Virus record (IMG/VR): IMGVR_UViG_3300028840_004424
Span: 1 to 43,562 of that record
Length of the DNA: 43,562 bases
From: a virus
Reading direction: 5' to 3' (one strand)
The notes below the pieces were generated by a model. The model made no database searches. It was not told the origin of the DNA and saw nothing but the letters and a program-made list of their open reading frames with translations. Of this stretch, positions 31,465 to 39,583 are shown one piece after another; position 1 is the stretch's first letter, and each line of letters opens with the position of its first letter. A program made the position numbers and the translations under genes.

Positions 31465-33338
31465 TGGCAAAAAACTTTCAGGCATGGGTTGAGCTGGGGT
31501 TAAGAGATAATCTCACCGGTCAGTTATCAAATGTTCGCAAGAATGCAGCTATGTCAGCGATCAGAGTATCGACGGCATGGAAGACAAACATGGCTGCAGT
31601 TGTTGTGGATTACAAAAAAGCCATGGCGTCAATTCAATCTGGTCAAAAGTTGATGCAATCGGGGATGATGACTATGGCGAAAGGGGTTGCTGTTGCTGCT
31701 CCGCTTGCTTTGGCGGCCAAACATGCCGCAAAGTTTGAAACCGGTATGGCTGAGATCGCAACACTGACAGATAAGTCAGTGAATGAGATAATCACATCAT
31801 TCGGCCCAGTTGTCGAGGCAACACAAACAAGCTTTGGCAAAAAACAACAGGATGTTATCAAGGCGTTGTATGATGGTTTTTCAGCCGGTGTTCCTCAAAC
31901 AAAACAAGCAGCAAAGGAGTATCTTGACGCTGTTGGTCAGATGGCAGTAGGGGGAAAAGCTGATCTAAGTGTTGCTGCAGATGCCATGACAACAGTCATG
32001 AACGCATACAAGGCACAAGGGATCACTTATGCTCAAGTCTCTGATCAAATGTTTACAGCGGTAAGAGAGGGCAAGACAACACTATCAGAGCTAGCACAAA
32101 ATATTGGTCAGGTTGCTGCCCCTGCAGCCGAGGCAGGGGTATCATTTGCCGATCTGATGTCTGTTACTGCAGGGTTAACCGCATCTATCGGCAAGACACC
32201 CGAATCAATGACCGCCATTAGAGCCGTAATGACTGGCTTGATGAAGCCAGCTCAAGCAACAGCGAAAGTTTTTAAACGCCTTGGTATCGAGGTTAATAAA
32301 GAGAGTTTGCAGAATAAGGGCCTTGTTGGAACATTTGATGATATTACGTCGTCAATCAACAACTACACAAAAAGCGAAAATGAACGATTAGAGATTTTGG
32401 GTGAACTTTTTCCAAATGTTAGGGCCGATCTTGGAGCAAAGATTCTTGCAGGGGCAGCGAACGAAAAGGTCAAAAAGACAATTGATGCCATGGCAAAATC
32501 ACAAGGCAACGCCAGGGTTGCTTTTGAAAAAATGGCAGGAACGACCGAGCAGCAATATAATGTTGCTATGGCTGAGGCATCAGTTGCTTGGAAAAATTTT
32601 GGCACAACAATGCTGCCTATTGTCAGGGATCTTTTAAAAGAGCTAACACCAGTAATAAAAAGTACATCATCATGGATCAAGGCAAACAAGGATACTGTTG
32701 CAACGTTAGCAAAAATAATAGGGATAACCGGTGGGGTTATAGTTGCATTGGGAGCAATGAAAATTGCTTTTGGTTTTAGTAAAATTGTTTGGGGATTGGT
32801 CAGGGCCGTTAAAGCGTTGTTTCTTGTCTTTAAAGCAAACCCTTTAGCAATCATAATTGCTGGTTTTGTTGCATGGGGATCTGTAATAAAAACGGTTTAT
32901 GATAATTGGAATTTTTTAAAGGAAAGCAATTGGGATGATGTTGGTAAAGCATTTAAGTTGATGTGGGAAGACATTCTTGGGACGGTCAGAGGTGTTTATA
33001 ATACCATCGCAAAAATAATGGGGTGGGATGAATGGAAAGCACCTAAAACCATTGGAATAGAAACAGAGGTAAGTCAGGGCAAAAAATCAAAAGAGCTTGG
33101 CACTGGCACACAACCGAAGCAAAAAAGTTTACCTGTTGGTCCAGTGACTAAAATTGACCCTAGGAAAGATGCTCCGGTTAGTAAGACATCTAATATCAAC
33201 ACTAAGGTTGATTTGAACATAAATATCAACGGAAACGCTCCACCGAAAATTGGAGAAGACATTAAACAAAAAGTAAAAGAGGTTATGGACGAAGTGCACA
33301 AAAAATCGCAAATGCGATCTTTAGCAGGAGCCGCATAA
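31464..33338 (+). CDS. Tail tape measure protein
   Basis: The 624-residue protein is Ala, Lys and Thr-rich and helical. Residues 75-330 match the TP901-type tape measure core (GMAEIATLTDKS, GVPQTKQAAKEYLDAV, VAADAMTTVMNAYKAQG, ELAQNIGQVAAPAAEAGVSF, AGLTASIGKTPES). Hydrophobic segments near 420-475 (GITGGVIVALGAMKIAF, ANPLAIIIAGFVAWGSV) are typical membrane-active stretches. A 0.15-nm-per-residue rule would give a tail of roughly 90 nm. It lies 4.5 kb after its chaperone genes, an unusual distance. Confidence 0.9.
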   Translation: MAKNFQAWVELGLRDNLTGQLSNVRKNAAMSAIRVSTAWKTNMAAVVVDYKKAMASIQSGQKLMQSGMMTMAKGVAVAAPLALAAKHAAKFETGMAEIATLTDKSVNEIITSFGPVVEATQTSFGKKQQDVIKALYDGFSAGVPQTKQAAKEYLDAVGQMAVGGKADLSVAADAMTTVMNAYKAQGITYAQVSDQMFTAVREGKTTLSELAQNIGQVAAPAAEAGVSFADLMSVTAGLTASIGKTPESMTAIRAVMTGLMKPAQATAKVFKRLGIEVNKESLQNKGLVGTFDDITSSINNYTKSENERLEILGELFPNVRADLGAKILAGAANEKVKKTIDAMAKSQGNARVAFEKMAGTTEQQYNVAMAEASVAWKNFGTTMLPIVRDLLKELTPVIKSTSSWIKANKDTVATLAKIIGITGGVIVALGAMKIAFGFSKIVWGLVRAVKALFLVFKANPLAIIIAGFVAWGSVIKTVYDNWNFLKESNWDDVGKAFKLMWEDILGTVRGVYNTIAKIMGWDEWKAPKTIGIETEVSQGKKSKELGTGTQPKQKSLPVGPVTKIDPRKDAPVSKTSNINTKVDLNININGNAPPKIGEDIKQKVKEVMDEVHKKSQMRSLAGAA

Positions 33339-33869
33339 ATGGCAACTTTAAAACAATGGGGATCTTTGGGTAACGTTGTCTTTGAATTTCAGTCAAGCCC
33401 AGTATACGGTTCTTACTCAGAGTCCAGATCGGCCCTGTATACCGATCAGAGACTACTTTTGACAAAGACGCCCATAGGTACCTTTTCAGGCCAAAAGCCT
33501 AAGAGGCAGGCTGCCGGATTGGATCTGGTGACTGTTTCGTTTGACTGCAAGATCTCAGCGTTGATTCTTACCACAATTGATCTACAACTCTGGGAAAAAG
33601 TGCTTTTAACCGGGGGACTCGGTGGTCCAATTGCTGGCGATCAGTTCGGCAAATTGAAAAAGGACGAAAGGTTTTACACTGATGTCCCTGCCTTTATCGA
33701 GTCACTTGACGATCTGTTAGATTCTCAGGCACCTGCCAGGTTTCATGTTGGAGAAAAATACCGTGGTAAGTTTACCCTGGATAATTTAGATAAGACCGTT
33801 TTTCATTACCCGAATGGCGAAATAAAACAAGCAGAGCTGTCACTTAAGCTTGTAGAATGGATTGACTGA
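33339..33869 (+). CDS. Tail protein U (P2 gpU-like)
   Basis: KQWGSLGNVVFEFQSSP, then PKRQAAGLDLVTVSFDCKISA, then LDDLLDSQAPARFHVGEKYRGKFTLDNL match the P2 gpU family, which has a conserved FxLE..S...WG-type start and a K..G.W....L end (here GEKYRGKFTLDNLDKT). The 176 residues fit the family. P2 gpU is an essential tail protein of the baseplate hub and spike region. Its start abuts the tape measure stop. Confidence 0.82.
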   Translation: MATLKQWGSLGNVVFEFQSSPVYGSYSESRSALYTDQRLLLTKTPIGTFSGQKPKRQAAGLDLVTVSFDCKISALILTTIDLQLWEKVLLTGGLGGPIAGDQFGKLKKDERFYTDVPAFIESLDDLLDSQAPARFHVGEKYRGKFTLDNLDKTVFHYPNGEIKQAELSLKLVEWID

Positions 33870-33870
33870 A

Positions 33871-35763
33871 ATGGCTGTCGCTGATTATTGGGTCAGGTTG
33901 TATCCTAGGGAAATCGATCTTGCAGATGATGTTTATCGTCTTGATTCTGTTGAGACCAATATAAGAGTTGTCAACGTATCGATCAACACCACTAGTATTG
34001 AATACATTCAAAATGATGAGGCATTTTTTGGGAGCTTTATTTTAAATCACGATCTTCTAGCTCCTAACTGGTCTGTGACTGACACATGGGGGCCTGGGGG
34101 ATCAAAAGCATTTATTAGGGGTGACTCTTACAAAAACTTTTTATTTGTGTGTACTGGTGGATCTGTTATGTCGTTCTTGATTTCAGACGGCGACATAACG
34201 GCAATACAAGAAAAGACAGCTCCAACAAGTGCAACTGACTGCGCTTATTACAATGGATACTTGCTTGTTTGTGATGATGTTTACATTAGAAGTTACAGGG
34301 TAGAGTCTGATGGAAAACTTAATCAGGTTGATAGTCTTGAATTTGTATCTTCGTTTGTTTGTATTCATGTTAATTCTGATTTTGTTTATGCTGGTGATTC
34401 CAACGGATATGTTAGGGTTATTTCATTAGACGACGATGGTCAACTGAATTGGGTTAGTTCAGATCTAGTCAATTCTGATATAACTGACATAGTTAGTGAT
34501 TCTCAAGGATATGTTTTTGTTGCTGGTTATAATCTAACTGGTGCAAAGCTAAAAACATATTCTGTTGATGAATCTGGTGATCTCGAATTAGTAGATCAAA
34601 GTTCATACCTCGGTACTGAAACAGGGGGTTTAGCGATAGATAACTATTTGGTCTATATGGCCAACATTGGATCTGGTTTGAGGGTTTTTCAGCACACAAA
34701 TGGAAATCTATCTTCACCGCTAACTATAACCCCCGGTAATCCTGTTTATGCTGTTAGCAACTGGGAGTACTACACATATGTTTCCTTGGGTGCAAATGGT
34801 GTGGTGATCTATTACATAGAAGAGCTAGCTTCAATGGATTACAAGTTGCTTAAAACTTTATCAGCAATAGATAGCGACTGGATAACTATTGTACAAAATA
34901 AAGCACTTGCTTCTGACACATCAGGTTTTAAGTTGCAATTGATCGAATTATCTAACTCTCCATATGTCGATACAACTGTTACTTTTCAGCCAATAGAAGC
35001 AGGAGTATATGATGAGGAGGTAACATATCATTTAAGTACAGCCCAATCTACAGCTTTACTGAGTTGTGAAGCAACATGTATTGCCAGAGTTGAAACATTA
35101 ATAAATCCTGCAAGTCTAACATTTGAGCAAACACAAGTTAAAGGCAGTTCGCAAGCGCAAATTTCGAGAGTGTTAAATCATGGGGATTCAAACTATAATA
35201 TCACTGAGATAAAAATACCAGACGGTTTCAATATTTCAGATGAAGTTTTACCAAAAGCTTTAGAGAGTGGTGTACTAGATGCAATAGAGTCTTTTAGTGA
35301 AAGTGGTTTTACTCCATCATCATTGGTTGCTTGTGGCAAATATTTAGTTGCAATAAGTGATACAGAGATGAAATCGCTTTATGTGGATTCAGACGGTAGT
35401 ATAACAGAGGTTGATAGTTATGCGTCAGTTGGAACAACGGATACGGACATAACAGGCGAATATATTGACAACTGTCTTTTCGTTTGTCGTGGCGGAGATG
35501 GGCTTTTTGCCTATATTGTAGACCAATCAAGTGGTGAAATAACACTAATGGACTCAATCGACATGGGAGGACAAGCAAAACAAGTTACAAAGCTGGATGA
35601 AATTATTTGGCTTGCAAATGGATCAAGAGGTGTTGATAGTTTTAAAATTGTCTCCGGTGAATTTGTTCATTTGTATCAACATAATACAGATGTCACTAGC
35701 GTCAGCGGAATATGTGTAAATGGTAGTAATGTATTTATTGCTGTTGATTATACACCAGCATAA
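33871..35763 (+). CDS. Beta-propeller tail protein with Ig-like linker
   Basis: After an N-terminal 75 residues (YWVRLYPREIDLADD...), residues 85-360 are repeated short blades with the pattern hydrophobic strand-x-D/S-G-x-hydrophobic (FLFVCTGGSVMSFLISDGD, VYAGDSNGYVRVISLDDDG, VFVAGYNLTGAKLKTYSVDE, LVYMANIGSGLRVFQHTNG), like lactonase-type seven-bladed propellers. An Ig-like piece follows (TFQPIEAGVYDEEVTYHLS), then a second, incomplete propeller. ATG 33871 is preferred to TTG 33862. Located between gpU and gpD genes, it is likely a hub-decorating or receptor-binding virion protein, by inference. Confidence 0.6.
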   Translation: MAVADYWVRLYPREIDLADDVYRLDSVETNIRVVNVSINTTSIEYIQNDEAFFGSFILNHDLLAPNWSVTDTWGPGGSKAFIRGDSYKNFLFVCTGGSVMSFLISDGDITAIQEKTAPTSATDCAYYNGYLLVCDDVYIRSYRVESDGKLNQVDSLEFVSSFVCIHVNSDFVYAGDSNGYVRVISLDDDGQLNWVSSDLVNSDITDIVSDSQGYVFVAGYNLTGAKLKTYSVDESGDLELVDQSSYLGTETGGLAIDNYLVYMANIGSGLRVFQHTNGNLSSPLTITPGNPVYAVSNWEYYTYVSLGANGVVIYYIEELASMDYKLLKTLSAIDSDWITIVQNKALASDTSGFKLQLIELSNSPYVDTTVTFQPIEAGVYDEEVTYHLSTAQSTALLSCEATCIARVETLINPASLTFEQTQVKGSSQAQISRVLNHGDSNYNITEIKIPDGFNISDEVLPKALESGVLDAIESFSESGFTPSSLVACGKYLVAISDTEMKSLYVDSDGSITEVDSYASVGTTDTDITGEYIDNCLFVCRGGDGLFAYIVDQSSGEITLMDSIDMGGQAKQVTKLDEIIWLANGSRGVDSFKIVSGEFVHLYQHNTDVTSVSGICVNGSNVFIAVDYTPA

Positions 35764-35774
35764 GGGGTTTTACA

Positions 35775-36593
35775 ATGCATAGTATAAGAGCTTTTGGATA
35801 TACGTCAAACCCTGGTCAGGTTGGAACGTTAGTTGATGAATTAGAATTTGAATATCATGTACTGGATAAGCTAAAAATAAATAGCGATGATACCATAGTT
35901 TTAAATGGAACATTAACAGACTGTCAGAATTTTATTTACACATTAAAGCTAAATGGATCTCTTAGTGTCGTTGATAATCTGTCTACTGGAGAATATGCCT
36001 TCACATACTTTGACATAAAAAACAATAGTGTTTTCTATGGAGATTATTATGATGATTCGGTTTATAAGGCTGATATAGATTCCAATGGCATAGCTATATT
36101 AAATGATTGCGCTGTTGGCTCAGTTGGTACAGTTAGTTGCATATCTGTAATGGATTCAGGATTCATCGGAGCCCTAGGTCTTTCAAGTCCTCCGGTTGTA
36201 TATATTATTGACAATCCATCTGATGGGTATATTGATCTAAATGTTGTTTTTAATCCTCAATATCCAGGCGTTTATGATGATCAAATAAGAGTTGAAACAG
36301 ATTCCCCAGGGTCTTTGCATTATATTCCCGTTTATGGCGAATCACCAGAAATAACCCTTATTGATGATTATGATCTTTTATTGGATCATGATATGCGCTG
36401 GGATCAAATATCTTACTATTGGTTTAATACTATGGGTTATGTACAAGAAGTAAAAGACGCAAATGCACATATTCCATTATCTGTTAAGATGCAAAAATAT
36501 GTTCCAATTTGGACACGTGTTATAAAGCCAGACATAGGTCAAGAATCAATTTTTGTGACATCATCTAATGAATGGAGAGCGACAGTTGATTAG
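35775..36593 (+). CDS. Propeller-Ig protein fused to a gpX (LysM-like) tail domain
   Basis: The 272-residue product has strand-rich propeller-like sequence (IVLNGTLTDCQNFIYTLKLNG), an Ig-like segment paralogous to that of the preceding gene (VVFNPQYPGVYDDQIRVET), and then HDMRWDQISYYWFNTMGYVQEVKDANAHI with IWTRVIKPDI, which aligns well with P2 gpX (D..LD.I...YYG...G.VE.V..AN......PDV). gpX is normally a 70-residue protein acting with gpU and gpD in the hub. GGGGTTTTACA precedes the ATG. It overlaps gpD by 26 bases. Confidence 0.65.
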   Translation: MHSIRAFGYTSNPGQVGTLVDELEFEYHVLDKLKINSDDTIVLNGTLTDCQNFIYTLKLNGSLSVVDNLSTGEYAFTYFDIKNNSVFYGDYYDDSVYKADIDSNGIAILNDCAVGSVGTVSCISVMDSGFIGALGLSSPPVVYIIDNPSDGYIDLNVVFNPQYPGVYDDQIRVETDSPGSLHYIPVYGESPEITLIDDYDLLLDHDMRWDQISYYWFNTMGYVQEVKDANAHIPLSVKMQKYVPIWTRVIKPDIGQESIFVTSSNEWRATVD

Positions 36594-37569
36594 CTCTTAT
36601 AAATTTTTATGGAATGGTGCTGACATAACAAGCACATTGAATATCAAGTCTATTAGTATAGATGATGATATGGGGCTTGAAGCTGATTCCATGGAAATTG
36701 TTTTGTATAATGAGGATAATAAATATTTAGATTACTTTGTTCAGGGCGATGATGTTAAAATTGATTTTGTTTTTGATAACGGGAAAACCTTTAGCACTGG
36801 ATTATTTTTTGTCGCTACCATAGGCGGAATAATAGGATCTAACAATGAACATAGGCTAGGGCTTATTTCTGTTCCAATGGATTCCCCTGGTATCAGAAAT
36901 CAAATGTCTTATGCGAGAAAAAATGTAACATTAAAAACTTTACTTTCTGATGTTTGCAAAAAAGCAAACTTGGTACTTGTATACAGGCTGATGAGAAATC
37001 CAGCTTTGCCATGGAACATAAAATTGAAAAACGTTTCCCATACTGACGAAAAAGTAGGCGAAATAATAACAGAGTATGCAAGTACATTTAATGTAATACT
37101 AAAGATACATAACGAACAATTGATTTTTTCAGATAAAAAATCGTATCTGCTTGATCCGCCGGTTTATACTTTTAACCCTTACTCTGATCCAATTGAGGAT
37201 TTTACATACGAAATGAATTGGAATCTTTATTCTCAGTATGATGTAAAATACTATAATCCTAAAACCGGCATGGTAACAAGCGACAAAAAAACAAAAAAGA
37301 GTACAATAACAACAAAGTCAGAAACGATAAAAAAGATCAATTCCAAAATCAGTGATCCTGATATGGCAAGGGCTATTGCAATGAGTGTTGATGATCAGTT
37401 TGAATTCAGGGTTTCATTTTCCACTTATGACAATCCCGATCTTGTTGCTGGTAACGTTGTTATGATAACTGATCTAGGGAATTTTTCAGGTCCGTATTTA
37501 ATAACAAAATCTTCTCATGATTATCAAACGTCATGGAAAGACACAATAGAGGCAATAAGCCTTTTCTGA
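36568..37569 (+). CDS. Baseplate hub / late control protein D-like
   Basis: The 333-residue protein starts YKFLWNGADITSTLNIKSISIDDDMGLEADSMEIVLYNEDN (residues 11-51), the typical gpD N-terminus, followed by FSTGLFFVATIGG, RKNVTLKTLLSDVCKKANL and a C-terminal GNVVMITDLGNFSGPYLITKSSHDY. P2 gpD is the hub below the tube. ATG 36568 overlaps the gpX-like gene; a TTG at 36586 with GGAGAG six bases upstream is an alternative start. A Lys-rich low-complexity stretch near residue 235 is unusual. Confidence 0.83.
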   Translation: MNGERQLISSYKFLWNGADITSTLNIKSISIDDDMGLEADSMEIVLYNEDNKYLDYFVQGDDVKIDFVFDNGKTFSTGLFFVATIGGIIGSNNEHRLGLISVPMDSPGIRNQMSYARKNVTLKTLLSDVCKKANLVLVYRLMRNPALPWNIKLKNVSHTDEKVGEIITEYASTFNVILKIHNEQLIFSDKKSYLLDPPVYTFNPYSDPIEDFTYEMNWNLYSQYDVKYYNPKTGMVTSDKKTKKSTITTKSETIKKINSKISDPDMARAIAMSVDDQFEFRVSFSTYDNPDLVAGNVVMITDLGNFSGPYLITKSSHDYQTSWKDTIEAISLF

Positions 37570-37585
37570 TTGAAAGGGGTCTATT

Positions 37586-39583
37586 ATGGGATCTAGGTAT
37601 GTGGTAACGAGTGATGACAGAACAAGAATGGAAGAATTACTCGAGAGTGAATCAATTGTTGTTCCGATTGGAGCAAGTTTTACTGTTGTAGATTCTAAGT
37701 ACAATACATACGAAGAAAATAGGGGTATTGATTCCACCGAGAGAAACCAGCTTGTTTTGTTATTGGAAATATCTGGCACAATGCCAATAGGAACAGAGAT
37801 CGTGATCACTCCTAACATAAGTCAATTTGGTGAAATCTCAGCATTTACCCATACGACAACTCAATCTTACACTGATCAAGATGCAGTAATTGAAATTGAG
37901 CATGACAATTTGACATATAGCGATTTTATTAAAGTACAGTACAAGCTCAAACAAGGTGGTTCCGAATACACGATCAATAGGATGACCGGTATTTTAAAAA
38001 AAAAGTCTGACACTGCCATAATTGAAGAACTCCAAGAGGCAAACACCGAAGCAGGGGAACCTATGGGTTTCCCGAATCTTACCGATTCGGTTATTTCTTG
38101 GACGGATGGAACAAAGACTTTCTCAATTGCACCAGCCGTTAATTCTTTTGATGTGTGGGTCCAGGGAAAAAAATTCACCAAGTATGCTGCAGAAACGCTC
38201 ATAGGAGATGGAACAGATTTTACCATAGCCGAGGGTCTTTGGTATTTTTCCTATGATGTAAACGGCGATCTGGTTGCTTCTCAGACAATTTGGGATTTTT
38301 CCCAGGTAGCACCTGTCTATCTCATCTATTGGGATAACACCGGTGAAACGGCAATAATTGAATGTGAGGAACGCCATGGCATCACTATGAGCTGGGCTAC
38401 TCATAAACATATGCACTATGGTGAGGGTACGCATTATATTAGTGGTTTACTCCCAGGTGACATAACATCGGATGGTAGCGGTGATTTGGATGCGCATGCT
38501 CAGTTGTCAATAGGAAGTGGTGAGATAGCCGATGAAGATATTTTTACGAGTATCGCGGCAATGTCTTTGCCAGCTCAGATCCCTGTTTACTACAAAACAG
38601 GTGCATCGGGGTTATGGAGAAAAACAACAGCAACAAATTTTCCTGTGAAAGAATATGGGGTTTCTGATCGCCTTGCATACAACCAATACACCGGTGGGAC
38701 TTGGCAACAGACTGAGGTAACAAACAATGGGTTTGTGCTTGCTCATATTTTTGCTTTACCTGATGTCAATAATGATGTCATTGCCATCCAGGGGGAAGCT
38801 GAATACCTCACACAGTCTGCAGCCAGAGACGGAGCTGAGATTGAGCTTTTAGCTTTACAGGTTGCTGGCTTGCCATCTGAAGAATGGATACCTATTTGTA
38901 CGTTGATTTATCAAACATCTGACAGCTATTCCAATACAGTTGAGGCAAGGATAAGAAGCACGGGAACGGGTGACGATTTTATTGACTGGCGTTTTTATGG
39001 CATCGGACCTGCCCTTGGAGGGGGTCCGCCCAGTCCGCAACCAGTGATAGAGACTGTTGTCATGCCTGTATCGATTGGATGGGTAGAAGATGGAAGCACA
39101 CCTCCAGAGACATCTTTTCTTTATGAAGGTGCGACTAATGGAAGTATAAGACTCAGGAAATTTGCTGGGGATTCGGACAATGACATTTTGTTTCCTTGGA
39201 AGGTACCACATGACATCAAAGCGGATGAAGGCATCTTTGTTTCTTTGGACGGGGTAATCACTGAGAGTACTGTTCCAGCTTCAGACGAAGGGGTGTCTTT
39301 TAAGATAAAAGGCTACTCTATTGGACAAGGTGATAGTATAGATTTGACTTATGGATCAGAGGTTGAAAGCGCGCTTGATCTGTATGCTGCAGGGGCAACA
39401 ACACAGGGCGATCATTTTCTCACTGATAAAAGCGATAAGATAACGATCACGGATTTAGCAGCAAACGAAATTGCAATGATTGCTATACGCAGACATACCG
39501 GCGATACTGATGATGATTATCAAGAATTTGTTGGTATAGCATTTATTAACATAGAATATGTTAGGGAGGTGAAAACTTCATGA
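37586..39583 (+). CDS. Tail fibre / baseplate-attached structural protein
   Basis: The 665-residue protein has an N-terminal 150 residues of helices and strands (RTRMEELLESESIVVPIGASF...), a central region with YGEGTHYISGLLPGDITSDGSGDLDAH and EYGVSDRLAYNQYTGGTW, a proline-rich hinge (GGGPPSPQPV near 490) and a C-terminal beta domain (WVEDGSTPPETSFLYEGATNG...). Similar central strands occur in phage fibre proteins. AAAGGGGTCTATT precedes the ATG. It overlaps the next fibre by four bases. Confidence 0.68.
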   Translation: MGSRYVVTSDDRTRMEELLESESIVVPIGASFTVVDSKYNTYEENRGIDSTERNQLVLLLEISGTMPIGTEIVITPNISQFGEISAFTHTTTQSYTDQDAVIEIEHDNLTYSDFIKVQYKLKQGGSEYTINRMTGILKKKSDTAIIEELQEANTEAGEPMGFPNLTDSVISWTDGTKTFSIAPAVNSFDVWVQGKKFTKYAAETLIGDGTDFTIAEGLWYFSYDVNGDLVASQTIWDFSQVAPVYLIYWDNTGETAIIECEERHGITMSWATHKHMHYGEGTHYISGLLPGDITSDGSGDLDAHAQLSIGSGEIADEDIFTSIAAMSLPAQIPVYYKTGASGLWRKTTATNFPVKEYGVSDRLAYNQYTGGTWQQTEVTNNGFVLAHIFALPDVNNDVIAIQGEAEYLTQSAARDGAEIELLALQVAGLPSEEWIPICTLIYQTSDSYSNTVEARIRSTGTGDDFIDWRFYGIGPALGGGPPSPQPVIETVVMPVSIGWVEDGSTPPETSFLYEGATNGSIRLRKFAGDSDNDILFPWKVPHDIKADEGIFVSLDGVITESTVPASDEGVSFKIKGYSIGQGDSIDLTYGSEVESALDLYAAGATTQGDHFLTDKSDKITITDLAANEIAMIAIRRHTGDTDDDYQEFVGIAFINIEYVREVKTS

